Made by a program: the position numbers and the translations under genes
Assembly: GCF_947500065.1 (NCBI RefSeq)
Contig: NZ_CANMQT010000005.1
Span: 186,001-250,000, forward strand
Source: an uncultured Aquimarina sp.
Lineage (GTDB): Bacteria; Bacteroidota; Bacteroidia; Flavobacteriales; Flavobacteriaceae
Direction of reading: 5' to 3'
Length of the DNA: 64,000 nt
Part shown: positions 26,246-35,109 of the stretch, piece after piece
Layout: every line of letters starts with the position of its first letter
Position numbering within the stretch: position 1 is the stretch's first letter
Notes under the pieces: model-generated
Database searches by the model: none
Told to the model about the DNA's origin: nothing
Seen by the model: the letters and a program-made list of their open reading frames with translations, nothing else

Positions 26246-27958
26246 TTATTCTATTAATTCCAGAGTTTCTTTTTTAATTTGTTCAAACTCTTTCTTAAAA
26301 TCAGAAAGAAAAGCTCTTTTCTCAAGCGTGTTTATTTTAATTAACTTGCCAGTAGAACTAAAGTGTTCTTTGTTATAGTTAATAGCTGTTTTCTTATTCT
26401 CTTTTGATTCAGCAAGAGAAAAAATAAGCTGTGTGTCTTTAGGATAATGTTTGTAAATAAAGTCAAGAATTAATTTTTTATTGTCTTCGTCGACATCTTC
26501 CTTAAATATTGCGTCCATTACGAATGGCAATCTGTGGACATATGCAGTTCTTTTAATAATAGTATTAAATGAAAAATAATAAGCCAACAAAGTCTTTAAT
26601 AATTCAACACCTTGTTGTGGAAATAATTTATTATTATAAAGACTGTAATCATCTTTAAATATTTTCACTTTAAGTTCTTTTAAATTCGAACGGAAAAGGT
26701 TAGAAAAACTAATCTCAATTTTATTACGTTCACTCTTTATCTCTTCATTAGTTTTAAATTTTGCTAATTCTTCAATTATCCCTCTTAATTCTATTTCGAT
26801 TTCACCGATTTGACTTATTATTTTATTTGATAGACTTACATTAACTTTATTATCTAGCCATGTACTTACGCTTAAGTTGTCAATTTGATAATCTTTTAAA
26901 ATCGAATATTTTTCATTAATCAGAGTTCTTAATTCATTAATGTCTTTTTTCAATGAATTTAGGAGCCCAGTCTTTTTACTTATTTCTTTTTTATTAGTTT
27001 TAAGCTGTTCTTTAGTATCATCAACATCTTGATAATACTCATATACTTTTTCGATAGAGTTAGGCAGAGATTGTTTACATGTAGGACAACTGTCTTTAAG
27101 TGGCTTTTCTTCGCTGATATTTCTATTTACCGCTAGAAGTACTTTACGGTGTTCTTCTAAAAGTTTAATTTTATTACATAATACTAAATATTCTTTTTCG
27201 TTTTGAATTAAAGTGTTTTTTTCATTTTTATACTGCTCTATATATTCAGCAGACTTATTTAAAAAAGCTTCATCTTTAAGTTTAGATAGGTGTAATTCGT
27301 CTTTTCCTTTTTCCGTTTTGTATAGAAATTTTATATCATTTTCAAGTCTTTGTTTTTCAGCTTCAAGTCTTTGTTTTTCCTCTCTATCATACTTATTATT
27401 AATACCTAAATAATAATCATAGTAATCAAATTTGAAATTTCGAAAATAATCCAATCCTCTGAAGGATTTAAGTGTTAATACCCAGCCATAATCCTGAGCA
27501 ACATAATATGGTAAAAACATTGATTCTATAGAACCAAGTTTATAATCTCCTTTACTTTCAAGAAATAAGTTAAAACCGAATAATTCCGCAAGATATTTTT
27601 TTAATTGCTTATGTTCTTCTGACTTATTTCCATTTATACCTAAAAATTTTTTAATAGGAATTCCTTTTCGGATTATGAAAATGAAATCAGTATCACGTAT
27701 AATTGTAATATTTTCTATTGATATTTTTTTTATTTGAAAATCAAGTCTAAAAATAACATTTTCAGAAAGAACTTCACTTAGTTTATGGTTTTCATCATTG
27801 ATGCCAAATGTGTAGTTGATTGCTTGTATTAAAGTACTTTTACCTGATGTGTTTTTTCCATAGATAATATTAATATTATCATTAAACTCAGTGTGGAAAT
27901 ATTTATTATGCTCTTCTGAATAGGCAAAAAAACGATTATATTTTATATGTGTTTTCAT
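26246..27958 (-). CDS. Rad50/SMC-like ATPase with zinc hook (Lamassu LmuB-like)
   Basis: A 570-residue ATPase: Walker A GKNTSGKST (about 35-42) at the N-terminus, coiled coil from about 190, a CPTC zinc-hook motif (C291/C294), a second coiled coil to about 410, and a C-terminal half with LPFVMDAIFKED (477-488) at the Walker B position. The usual acidic residue after Walker B Asp is Ala here. The ABC signature is weak (around QQGVELLKTLLA). Such a short SMC protein next to a Cap4-type nuclease is the LmuA/LmuB arrangement of Lamassu anti-phage systems, where the SMC partner senses foreign DNA ends. Eight bases separate the two genes. No LmuC was found. Confidence 0.8.
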   Translation of the reverse strand: MKTHIKYNRFFAYSEEHNKYFHTEFNDNINIIYGKNTSGKSTLIQAINYTFGINDENHKLSEVLSENVIFRLDFQIKKISIENITIIRDTDFIFIIRKGIPIKKFLGINGNKSEEHKQLKKYLAELFGFNLFLESKGDYKLGSIESMFLPYYVAQDYGWVLTLKSFRGLDYFRNFKFDYYDYYLGINNKYDREEKQRLEAEKQRLENDIKFLYKTEKGKDELHLSKLKDEAFLNKSAEYIEQYKNEKNTLIQNEKEYLVLCNKIKLLEEHRKVLLAVNRNISEEKPLKDSCPTCKQSLPNSIEKVYEYYQDVDDTKEQLKTNKKEISKKTGLLNSLKKDINELRTLINEKYSILKDYQIDNLSVSTWLDNKVNVSLSNKIISQIGEIEIELRGIIEELAKFKTNEEIKSERNKIEISFSNLFRSNLKELKVKIFKDDYSLYNNKLFPQQGVELLKTLLAYYFSFNTIIKRTAYVHRLPFVMDAIFKEDVDEDNKKLILDFIYKHYPKDTQLIFSLAESKENKKTAINYNKEHFSSTGKLIKINTLEKRAFLSDFKKEFEQIKKETLELIE

Positions 27959-27966
27959 TTAATTTT

Positions 27967-29049
27967 TTAATGTTTATAATTGACTTCATAAAAAGCAGCA
28001 AAGACAATAGCTTTAAATTCTATTTCTCCCAAATGTGTAGAATCTGTTTTTGAAAACATAGATACTAATTCAGCTACGTTTTCTTCATCTGAATATGTGA
28101 TACAATTCGAGACATTTAATTTAACAAATTCTAAAATTTTTCTATGCTCAGCCTCACTATAGGATTTAAAAAAGTCAAATGCAGTATCAAAAGCAAACTC
28201 AAATGTTTCACGTTCTGCAGGTTTTATTTTTAGAACTTTTGAAACTTCTCTTTTTTGTGAACGCCAATAGTCAAAACATTTAGATTTACTTGTCAACAAA
28301 TCAAATGTTTCCTCAATTTCCGTAGAGGAAATTCGTTTTTTTTCATCAAGTAAATCTGCTTTGTCCTTTTGATTATAAATATATTCAACATCATTAAAAA
28401 GCTTTATTATAGTGTTTAATGCAGCTCTCGGATTATATATCTGTGAATTAAAAACTTTATCTATTTGACCTACGAGTTCATTTTCTTGTTTCTCAACAGT
28501 ATTATTTATATCTAGCCAAATAAATTTCAAGTGTTCTAGTTGTGTTGTTAAATCAATGTCATCAACACCTTCAGTGATTTTCTGTTTTATAGAGTCGTCA
28601 AGTTCTTTGAATTTAACCAAAGTATTATTGGCTTTAATAGATTCTGAAGCCTTTATTTTTTTCTTATTTTTTTCATAAACTTTCAAATTAATTGTTTGAT
28701 TTGTGGAAAAAAACAAAACATGTTTATAATCTTTAGATTTTACTATTTTATCGTCAAGAAGTGATTTACCTGTTTTAAGAAGTTTTTTTATGATAGTTAT
28801 TAGATTAATGTCTAATTCCCATGAGCTTGGTGCCTTTTTTTTTGATTGATATGCCTCAATAATTTCAGCTTCATCATTTTTATTAAGAAAACAAAAGAGA
28901 AAATCATCATGATGTTCTAAACATATGAAATATTTCTTTTCTTTGAATTTGTTATGGTACTCCTCAAGTAAAAGGTACAATGCAGAATTTCTTTGTAAAG
29001 CAAATCCTGTCTGAGCATCAACACCCGCATTAGTAGATTTATCAGTCAT
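27967..29049 (-). CDS. Cap4-type (DUF4297) nuclease, Lamassu LmuA-like effector
   Basis: A 360-residue protein beginning with the DUF4297 pattern AQTGFALQRNSALYLLL (about residues 12-28). The PD-(D/E)xK core follows as HHDDFLF (D48/D49) and EAYQSKK (E65, Q68, K70). The remaining 250 residues are helical and probably bind the ATPase partner. Such nucleases degrade DNA when their sensor is activated. The gene is first of the pair, immediately before the SMC-like ATPase gene, which favours a Lamassu-type defence system over HerA- or helicase-linked DUF4297 systems. Cassette-type cores enclose the pair. Confidence 0.8.
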   Translation of the reverse strand: MTDKSTNAGVDAQTGFALQRNSALYLLLEEYHNKFKEKKYFICLEHHDDFLFCFLNKNDEAEIIEAYQSKKKAPSSWELDINLITIIKKLLKTGKSLLDDKIVKSKDYKHVLFFSTNQTINLKVYEKNKKKIKASESIKANNTLVKFKELDDSIKQKITEGVDDIDLTTQLEHLKFIWLDINNTVEKQENELVGQIDKVFNSQIYNPRAALNTIIKLFNDVEYIYNQKDKADLLDEKKRISSTEIEETFDLLTSKSKCFDYWRSQKREVSKVLKIKPAERETFEFAFDTAFDFFKSYSEAEHRKILEFVKLNVSNCITYSDEENVAELVSMFSKTDSTHLGEIEFKAIVFAAFYEVNYKH

Positions 29050-29094
29050 TATTCATTGTTTGTCTTATTTTGCAGGTTTCTCTTTCAAACTGGC

Positions 29095-29288
29095 GCATAA
29101 CGTTAAATATATGGCAAGTTGGGCAGAAAATAAGCGATTAATTTCGGTTTAACCACAAGCCAAATCTTTTTATTTTGTTTTAATTTTTTCTCTTTAATAC
29201 CAAATCAAAAGATTTGGCGACTTTGCAAATAGACAGTAACCTTTGGATTAAACACTAATCGCCCAATTTGCTATATATAGTGTTAGGC
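29095..29288 (-). other. attC-like recombination site, long hairpin
   Basis: Plus-strand ends are GCATAAC (29095-29101) and GTTAGGC (29282-29288). Next to them AAATATATGGCAAGTTGGGC and GCCCAATTTGCTATATATAG pair imperfectly, and an inner stem GCCAAATCTTTT (29159-29170) / AAAAGATTTGGC (29207-29218) is perfect. At about 194 bases it is longer than usual integron attC sites. Each outer core matches a different neighbouring cassette. Confidence 0.5.
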
Positions 29289-30779
29289 TTAGTTATTTTT
29301 CGCAACTTTAAATCCAATTGGAAAATCAACTTTTGAAAAATTGTTTATTTCCATATCAAAGTTTGTAGCTAATACCACCTTATTAATTGGAACTAAACTT
29401 ATCTGAGCTATTTTTGTTTTTAAACCTGCAAACTGCATTGTTTCGTAAAATATTTCCTCGCCAGAATTGAAAAAACTGTTTTCAGAGTCCTTAAATAGAA
29501 CAGATTTAATTTCGTGTTTTATGTCAGTTACTCTATAAATAGGAACTCCATTTTTTTTTTGTTTCTCAAAAATAACATCAAAATTTACTGTTTGGTTTTT
29601 AGAGTTTGGTATGTAAAGCATATTCTCTCTAAAGATTTCTAACTGTTCTTCGATGAAATCGTAAGATTTGCTAAAGACATCATTTCCACTTAAAGCACTT
29701 AATGAAGGTAAATGCCAAGTTTTTATATATTTACCTCTAAAAACACCATCTGAATTGAAGTAAGTTTCAAAAAGTAATCCATTTAAAACGTGATTTTCTC
29801 CATCTTTGTTGAACTGATTTAATCTATTTGCTAAATCTTCCATAAAATATCCAGCATCATTTTCTCCTCCATTAGCTGTTTGTAAAATATTTCTACCTAA
29901 AATAAATAATTCTGTATCGTTGTAATCATTCACATTTAATTCAGGTATTCTCGATATAGCTGGACTTTGAACATACCAATTAGAAGTTTTCAATTCTTTT
30001 ACGATGTCAATTAATGCGTTATTATCACTTAATTCAAAATTTTTATCTGCGATAGCATCATCTGGATATGGTGCATTAGTAGTTTGAACAAGTTGACCAG
30101 AGTTGAAAATAAATGTTCCAGTAAGAGAAGTGTGTTCCCAAGAAGTTTGTTTTCCATTTGAGAATGTGTAAACGGAATTCCTTACTCTTTTAAAGAACTC
30201 TTCAACTGTTATGTTTTTATCTTCGATATGTTTGAGCAGAGCAGTAGTGTAAAGTCCATTGTCTCCAGCACCATCTTTTGCTCTTTCTCCTGGTGATGTT
30301 GCGTACGCAATCAAAGTTCCTTTTGGTGCATACATTGGTGCCAGTCCTTGAAGTGCTAGACTCCTGTCCCAACTTTTTTCAAATGGATTATCCCTGCAAG
30401 CATCTAAAATGACAATATTTGTTTCATTACTTGCTCTTTCCATATATGCAAGCACTTTATTTAATGTGATTGAGCTATATTTTGCGGAAACTTCAGTATC
30501 AAAATTGGTGTTTGTTACTGTCATAAAATTATCTCCATCAATTTGCATTCCGTGACCAGCAAAATAAAAAAGTCCAACATCATAGTCGTTCAGTTTTTTA
30601 CCGAATTCGTCAATTTCGGAATCCAAATCTTGCTGATTTGTGTCCGTAACACATTTAACAATGTAGCCAAGTCTGTTTAAAACATCGGCAAAGTCTTTTG
30701 CATCATTAATCGGATTTTTTAGATTATTTTCAGACTTTTCATAGTTGGCGTTCCCAATTATTAATGCTAATCCTTTCAT
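29289..30779 (-). CDS. Caspase-like (peptidase C14) protein with unknown C-terminal domain
   Basis: A 496-residue cytoplasmic protein. Residues 1-230 form a caspase/metacaspase p20-p10-type domain: the start LALIIGNANY, the catalytic His in FYFAGHGMQ (H76), the catalytic Cys in ILDACRDNPF (C128), and TLIAYATSPG further on. The last 250 residues match no family I know and may bind the activator or substrate. Bacterial caspase-like proteins are used in several abortive-infection systems, and this one sits beside a Lamassu-like pair. It has its own cassette ends (GTTAGGCTTA at 29282-29291 and TAAGCCTAAC at 30802-30811), so it may have arrived separately. Confidence 0.85.
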   Translation of the reverse strand: MKGLALIIGNANYEKSENNLKNPINDAKDFADVLNRLGYIVKCVTDTNQQDLDSEIDEFGKKLNDYDVGLFYFAGHGMQIDGDNFMTVTNTNFDTEVSAKYSSITLNKVLAYMERASNETNIVILDACRDNPFEKSWDRSLALQGLAPMYAPKGTLIAYATSPGERAKDGAGDNGLYTTALLKHIEDKNITVEEFFKRVRNSVYTFSNGKQTSWEHTSLTGTFIFNSGQLVQTTNAPYPDDAIADKNFELSDNNALIDIVKELKTSNWYVQSPAISRIPELNVNDYNDTELFILGRNILQTANGGENDAGYFMEDLANRLNQFNKDGENHVLNGLLFETYFNSDGVFRGKYIKTWHLPSLSALSGNDVFSKSYDFIEEQLEIFRENMLYIPNSKNQTVNFDVIFEKQKKNGVPIYRVTDIKHEIKSVLFKDSENSFFNSGEEIFYETMQFAGLKTKIAQISLVPINKVVLATNFDMEINNFSKVDFPIGFKVAKNN

Positions 30780-30804
30780 TTTATCGATGTTCTTTTATAA
30801 TTAA

Positions 30805-30892
30805 GCCTAACATGAGAGTATAGTTACTATTATAAATAGCTAGTACCATTTGTAATTGATTACAAACACTTACAAGCGATTGATACTATACT
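30805..30892 (-). other. attC-like hairpin upstream of the caspase-like gene
   Basis: It begins with core GCCTAAC (30805-30811). AGTATAGT (30817-30824) and ACTATACT (30885-30892) pair, and TTTGTAA-ttga-TTACAAA (30849-30866) forms a central stem. The region is related to 25291-25378. No clear distal core is seen. Confidence 0.45.
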
Positions 30893-31139
30893 TCCCTTTT
30901 GTTTTATAAAGCTCTAAAAATAACGTAAAATTCCCCATATTACAAAATGATGTGGGTTCTTTTATAGATTGGTTGGTGTTTTGTGTGGTCTCTCGACTCC
31001 GCTCGAGATGACAGTACTTGGGCGGTTTATCGTGACAAGTAAGTTTTCTTTCATCGAATTGATACGTTTTGATTAAAAACCCTATTCTCGATAAATCCGC
31101 CCGAGGCTGACACTCGAATTGACGGGTTTTTAATAAAGT
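30893..31139. terminator. Intergenic hairpins downstream of the BatA-type operon
   Basis: ATTAAAAACCC (31072-31082) and GGGTTTTTAAT (31124-31134) are exact complements ending six bases before the stop codon of the operon's last gene. Inside lies GGGCGGTTTATCG (31020-31032) against CGATAAATCCGCCC (31089-31102), a near-perfect match. A TCGA-rich repeat-family piece occurs at about 30990-31010. These nested stems probably end the minus-strand operon; no gene is present. Confidence 0.45.
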
Positions 31140-32909
31140 TTACTCCTTTTCGATTTTAGGAGCTAGCCATAGATATCCGATACACACTAGAAATAGGATA
31201 TAGAATCCAATGGGATTTATGGGTGCTAAAGGAGAAAATTGTTTTGTGTTTTTTATAGAAGCTCTATCAAAGTGTCTGCGGTTTCTTAGTATGTCATCAT
31301 ACGCTGATTTTGCTTTCCATGTGCTGGTATCCGTTACAAAATAATCCAACACAGCGGTGGTGTCTTGTGCGACAGATATCCTATTCCAGCCTAATTTCTT
31401 AGGGTAGGTTTTACCTAGCCATAGATTTGACATATCAATATCGTTGCGAAGTGCAATGCGATATCCTTCATCCGTTGTTACTTCAGGTTCAGGAATAGCG
31501 GTTCTTAGTGTAAACTCATAAGATTGGTCTTTTATAGCCAGGATATTATGTGCATCCCAACTCACGGCAGCGCTTTCTTTTTTACCGATTGCACTTATAA
31601 TCTCAGACCACACTTGTTGGTACTCGGTTGTTTTGCCATTCAATAATAATTCATAGGTGCTTTGTAAAACTGTAGTACTTACTTTACCCTTTCCGAGATG
31701 TTTATAGGCAGATACAATATCGCTTGTACCATTTTTATGTATCACTTGTAACTGAAATTGATCTTTAAACAAAAAAGGATACTTTGCTATTTTAGTTTTT
31801 GGAGCAGTACCCAGACTTGTTTCGGTACTTTTTTCTTTTACAAAATCGAAAGCTACCTCATCTTTTCTATATCTAAAAAAATCTTCATCGGGTTGGATAA
31901 AAAGTCCTAGTCCATGCTGTTTGATAGCGTTCGTAAGAGCAGTTCGTGAACTCCGCCCTAAGTTCTTTGCTGTAGTAGCATCTAGGATGACCAAATCAAA
32001 AGGCTGTAAATTCTTTTCAGAAAAAGCACCTATCGGTATTCGATCTGTATTAAAATACTCGAACTTAAATCTACCTTTTGTGATCCTACTTTTTACCACC
32101 ACCTCATGCCCATTTTCAGCAACATAGTTTTTAAGGTATTTGGTTTCAAAAGTTGGAAAACTATTGACTATCAATATTTTCAAATGGGTACGATCGATCA
32201 CCGTAATAGGGATGGGATCACGAGCATATATAGTTCCTAGAGAATCTTTTTCGACTAATGAAAAATTATAATTACCAATTACCTTAAGATCCGCAGATAA
32301 TCGAAAGGATTGCTTTGTTTCGGATAACAGCGCAATAGAATCTATAGCGTTTCCGCCTGGTTCTTCCAAAATCAGATGATTTCCTTTCTTAGGATTATTG
32401 TATATCCCTTCTATATATAACTGCTCTCCTACTACTCTTTTCTTATCATATCTAAACTTAATAACTCCTGATGGAGCATCACTTTTTATATACCTAACTT
32501 CATAGTTCTTTAATTGCCAAAAATCAAAAGGCGCGATTCCTTCTCCCAATACAAAAACAGTATCCGACGTATGTATATTTCTAAAAATTGGCTGATTCGC
32601 TTTGTACTCAACTGTCTTTAGTCTTTTATGAACTTTCTGTAGACTATCTAATTGATCCTCAATATAATTAGTAGTGAGTATGGCAACCTTCGTTTTTTTG
32701 CCAAGTATGGGTAAAGCTGGCTGTAATGCAATGCATGCAAGCGCACTGATTGCGATACCTGCTATTGTTATTTTTATCCAGAATCGACCTTTCCCAAAAT
32801 CAGACCCTTCTTTCCAAATAAAGATGCACCATAGCACTATAGCACTAATAGCTATTGGCACTATCCAATTACTATGTAAAAAAGTGATGTTTTCAATCAT
32901 TAATTTCAA
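31140..32909 (-). CDS. Large membrane protein of the BatA/MoxR operon
   Basis: A 589-residue protein with two N-terminal transmembrane helices (about 14-31 and 43-63), a large periplasmic region, and one C-terminal helix (about 566-582). The middle region (HLKILIVNSFPTFETKYLKN, PFDLVILDA) has alternating strands and helices like a glutamine-amidotransferase-type Rossmann domain, common in this operon type, but without visible catalytic Cys. Last gene of the DUF4159-MoxR-DUF58-BatA operon, overlapping its neighbour by 17 bases. Probable role is in an envelope complex with BatA-type partners; no activity is known. Confidence 0.72.
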   Translation of the reverse strand: MKLMIENITFLHSNWIVPIAISAIVLWCIFIWKEGSDFGKGRFWIKITIAGIAISALACIALQPALPILGKKTKVAILTTNYIEDQLDSLQKVHKRLKTVEYKANQPIFRNIHTSDTVFVLGEGIAPFDFWQLKNYEVRYIKSDAPSGVIKFRYDKKRVVGEQLYIEGIYNNPKKGNHLILEEPGGNAIDSIALLSETKQSFRLSADLKVIGNYNFSLVEKDSLGTIYARDPIPITVIDRTHLKILIVNSFPTFETKYLKNYVAENGHEVVVKSRITKGRFKFEYFNTDRIPIGAFSEKNLQPFDLVILDATTAKNLGRSSRTALTNAIKQHGLGLFIQPDEDFFRYRKDEVAFDFVKEKSTETSLGTAPKTKIAKYPFLFKDQFQLQVIHKNGTSDIVSAYKHLGKGKVSTTVLQSTYELLLNGKTTEYQQVWSEIISAIGKKESAAVSWDAHNILAIKDQSYEFTLRTAIPEPEVTTDEGYRIALRNDIDMSNLWLGKTYPKKLGWNRISVAQDTTAVLDYFVTDTSTWKAKSAYDDILRNRRHFDRASIKNTKQFSPLAPINPIGFYILFLVCIGYLWLAPKIEKE

Positions 32910-35109
32910 GCTCTTTTAATAGGAATTCGTTTATTTCGCTGGTTTGCTTTTTCTTTTTAAAGGCATTGGGTTGTAACGCTGGCAACGCAACATACAGGCT
33001 TTTTTGCAAAGCTACCAAAGCTTCGTAGGGGACAGCTATATCTTCAGAAATCCACTTTAGTTGTTGCAGTGTTTCTAGGTATTGTCCAGGATTTTCGATA
33101 GCTTTTGTGGCTAACTCATTTCCTGCTTGTTTAAAAAGCTGTTTATCTTCATTGGTAATTTTACTTTCTTCTACGATTAATTGCTCTAGTCGTGCCACAG
33201 ATAGCCGTATCGATAGGTATATATCTTCTTGTTCTAAATCTGCACTCTTGTTATAACTGGATACTTCGTCTATTTCTCCAGTGAGTCTTTTCTCTTCTTT
33301 AATGGGTGGAGGATCAAATCCAATACGATGCACATAGATACGCGCACTATTTTTTATTTCCTGAATCAATTTTAATGCTCTATATTGATATGGTAATGAT
33401 TTTTCTGGAGTGTATAATCGTAAATACAATTCGGCATCCCACATCTCGTTTAAGGCTTGTCGTAACTTACTTTTTAGGGATTGCGTAAACAGTGTAGACT
33501 CTTCTGGATCTTCGTGATTATGCAAATATTCTTCTAAAGGATCTTCCTTTTTTTCTTCTTCTACCAAATTATGTTCGTTCTCACTATCATGTGCGTGGGT
33601 GTACTTTGCCAAGGGATCTTCTTCTTCGTGTCCTTCTTCATGATGATCTTCTTCATGATCAGGAGTTTCAACATCGCCTTCTGCAGTGCCACCAAATTCT
33701 GATTCATCACCCATAAATTCAGCATACTTAAGGCGTAGTACTTTTTGGTCAAAACCTAATTCATTACTCTTAGATTTATATTCTTGTGTAGTTAGTTTAG
33801 GTTTATCTTTAAGCAGTTTTTCTGTGTCTATGATTAACTGGCGTTGACTTCTAAAATAATCTGGCATCAGATCCACTCCCATTGTTCCTTCTACGGCAAA
33901 GGTATCAGAAACGGTATCTTTTATCACCGCAAAAAAAGTTTCACTTCTAGCCGTATTCGGTTTTGGTCGTTTACGATCCAATGCTTCTACATAAAAATAA
34001 AGTTCATCGCCTGGTTCCATCTTCATTTGATCCAGATTGATGTTTTTGAACAAATTCGTATTCTTACTGCCTTTAGGAATTTTACTATTGAAGTTTAACT
34101 TCTCTTCTCTGAACTTTACGGATTCGCCAGAGCCTTTACTTACGGTAGCTATAATATAGGCATCCGCTATCCCAAAATCATCAGTGATAAGCGTGTTAAA
34201 CGACAGTTTCTTATCTTCATTAAAATCAAAAGATGTGAACTGTTGTATGCCTTTGATTTCTACAGAAGGACTTTTGTCTTTGATCACCTCAATAGCATAC
34301 AGTTCTGAAACGTATGATCTGTCTTGTAGATCCGTAAATTTAAAATTATAAAAACCTGCAGTTGTGAGTGCGGATGCTCCTGTATATGCTTCATCTGTCA
34401 ATTCCAATGGATAGCTATTCCCCATGCTTTCCATAGTAACATGCTTTATCTCTTTATCAAATTGTATTTTCCAGGAAACTCTGGATCCTTCTACTGCCTT
34501 TATATCCATACTGGAAGTCTCTACAGAAGGAACTTGTGTATAGTTTGGATAGTTAATGGTTAGTTGTTGACGTATTAACTTAGGTGGCTGTACTGCTGTA
34601 GAAGTAGTATCTGTTGGTTTAAAAACAATGGCTTCTGGAGTTACGTTTGATGGTTGCGACCATTGCAGCCTATCCATCAACTGATATTGATAGATCACTA
34701 AACCTACCAAAATAAACGAACCCAAAATAATACTACCACGAACTATATGATTCGGAGGTTTTATCGTTTTTAGTTTTTCTACAAGTCTGGTGGTTACTCG
34801 GTTTTGCTGTATTCTCGCGATATCCGAAAGTTTCTCTTTAGGCTCTAATAAAAGACCCGTACTATATTCTGTGGCATCGAGATGAACGTCTATATAACTT
34901 GCGATATTCTCTAAACTATGTTTCCACGGTTTTATATAAAGTATGATGATACTGCCAACTAGGAGTAATACCAGTATCGCCCAAAATACATTGAAAAACA
35001 GAAGATATGTAAGAATAGCTGGTCCTAAGGCGTACAATGAAACCTCTAGCCAAAGCATCAATCGCCATCGCCTTCTAAATCCAACTAATATGTCATATCC
35101 TGATCTCAC
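32893..35109 (-). CDS. DUF4175-like membrane protein with His/Glu-rich linker
   Basis: A 738-residue protein with N-terminal transmembrane segments (about 20-60 and 125-143), an extracytoplasmic beta-rich part, and a helical C-terminal third. Around residues 480-545 is an unusual acidic, histidine-rich linker (DHEEDHHEEGHEEEDPLAKY, then more His/Asp/Glu). It could bind divalent metal or simply be a flexible spacer. The overall layout resembles DUF4175 proteins found beside MoxR and BatA genes. Its start overlaps the BatA-type gene's stop by one base, and its end overlaps the next gene, so the group is tightly coupled. Confidence 0.7.
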   Translation of the reverse strand: MRSGYDILVGFRRRWRLMLWLEVSLYALGPAILTYLLFFNVFWAILVLLLVGSIIILYIKPWKHSLENIASYIDVHLDATEYSTGLLLEPKEKLSDIARIQQNRVTTRLVEKLKTIKPPNHIVRGSIILGSFILVGLVIYQYQLMDRLQWSQPSNVTPEAIVFKPTDTTSTAVQPPKLIRQQLTINYPNYTQVPSVETSSMDIKAVEGSRVSWKIQFDKEIKHVTMESMGNSYPLELTDEAYTGASALTTAGFYNFKFTDLQDRSYVSELYAIEVIKDKSPSVEIKGIQQFTSFDFNEDKKLSFNTLITDDFGIADAYIIATVSKGSGESVKFREEKLNFNSKIPKGSKNTNLFKNINLDQMKMEPGDELYFYVEALDRKRPKPNTARSETFFAVIKDTVSDTFAVEGTMGVDLMPDYFRSQRQLIIDTEKLLKDKPKLTTQEYKSKSNELGFDQKVLRLKYAEFMGDESEFGGTAEGDVETPDHEEDHHEEGHEEEDPLAKYTHAHDSENEHNLVEEEKKEDPLEEYLHNHEDPEESTLFTQSLKSKLRQALNEMWDAELYLRLYTPEKSLPYQYRALKLIQEIKNSARIYVHRIGFDPPPIKEEKRLTGEIDEVSSYNKSADLEQEDIYLSIRLSVARLEQLIVEESKITNEDKQLFKQAGNELATKAIENPGQYLETLQQLKWISEDIAVPYEALVALQKSLYVALPALQPNAFKKKKQTSEINEFLLKELEIND

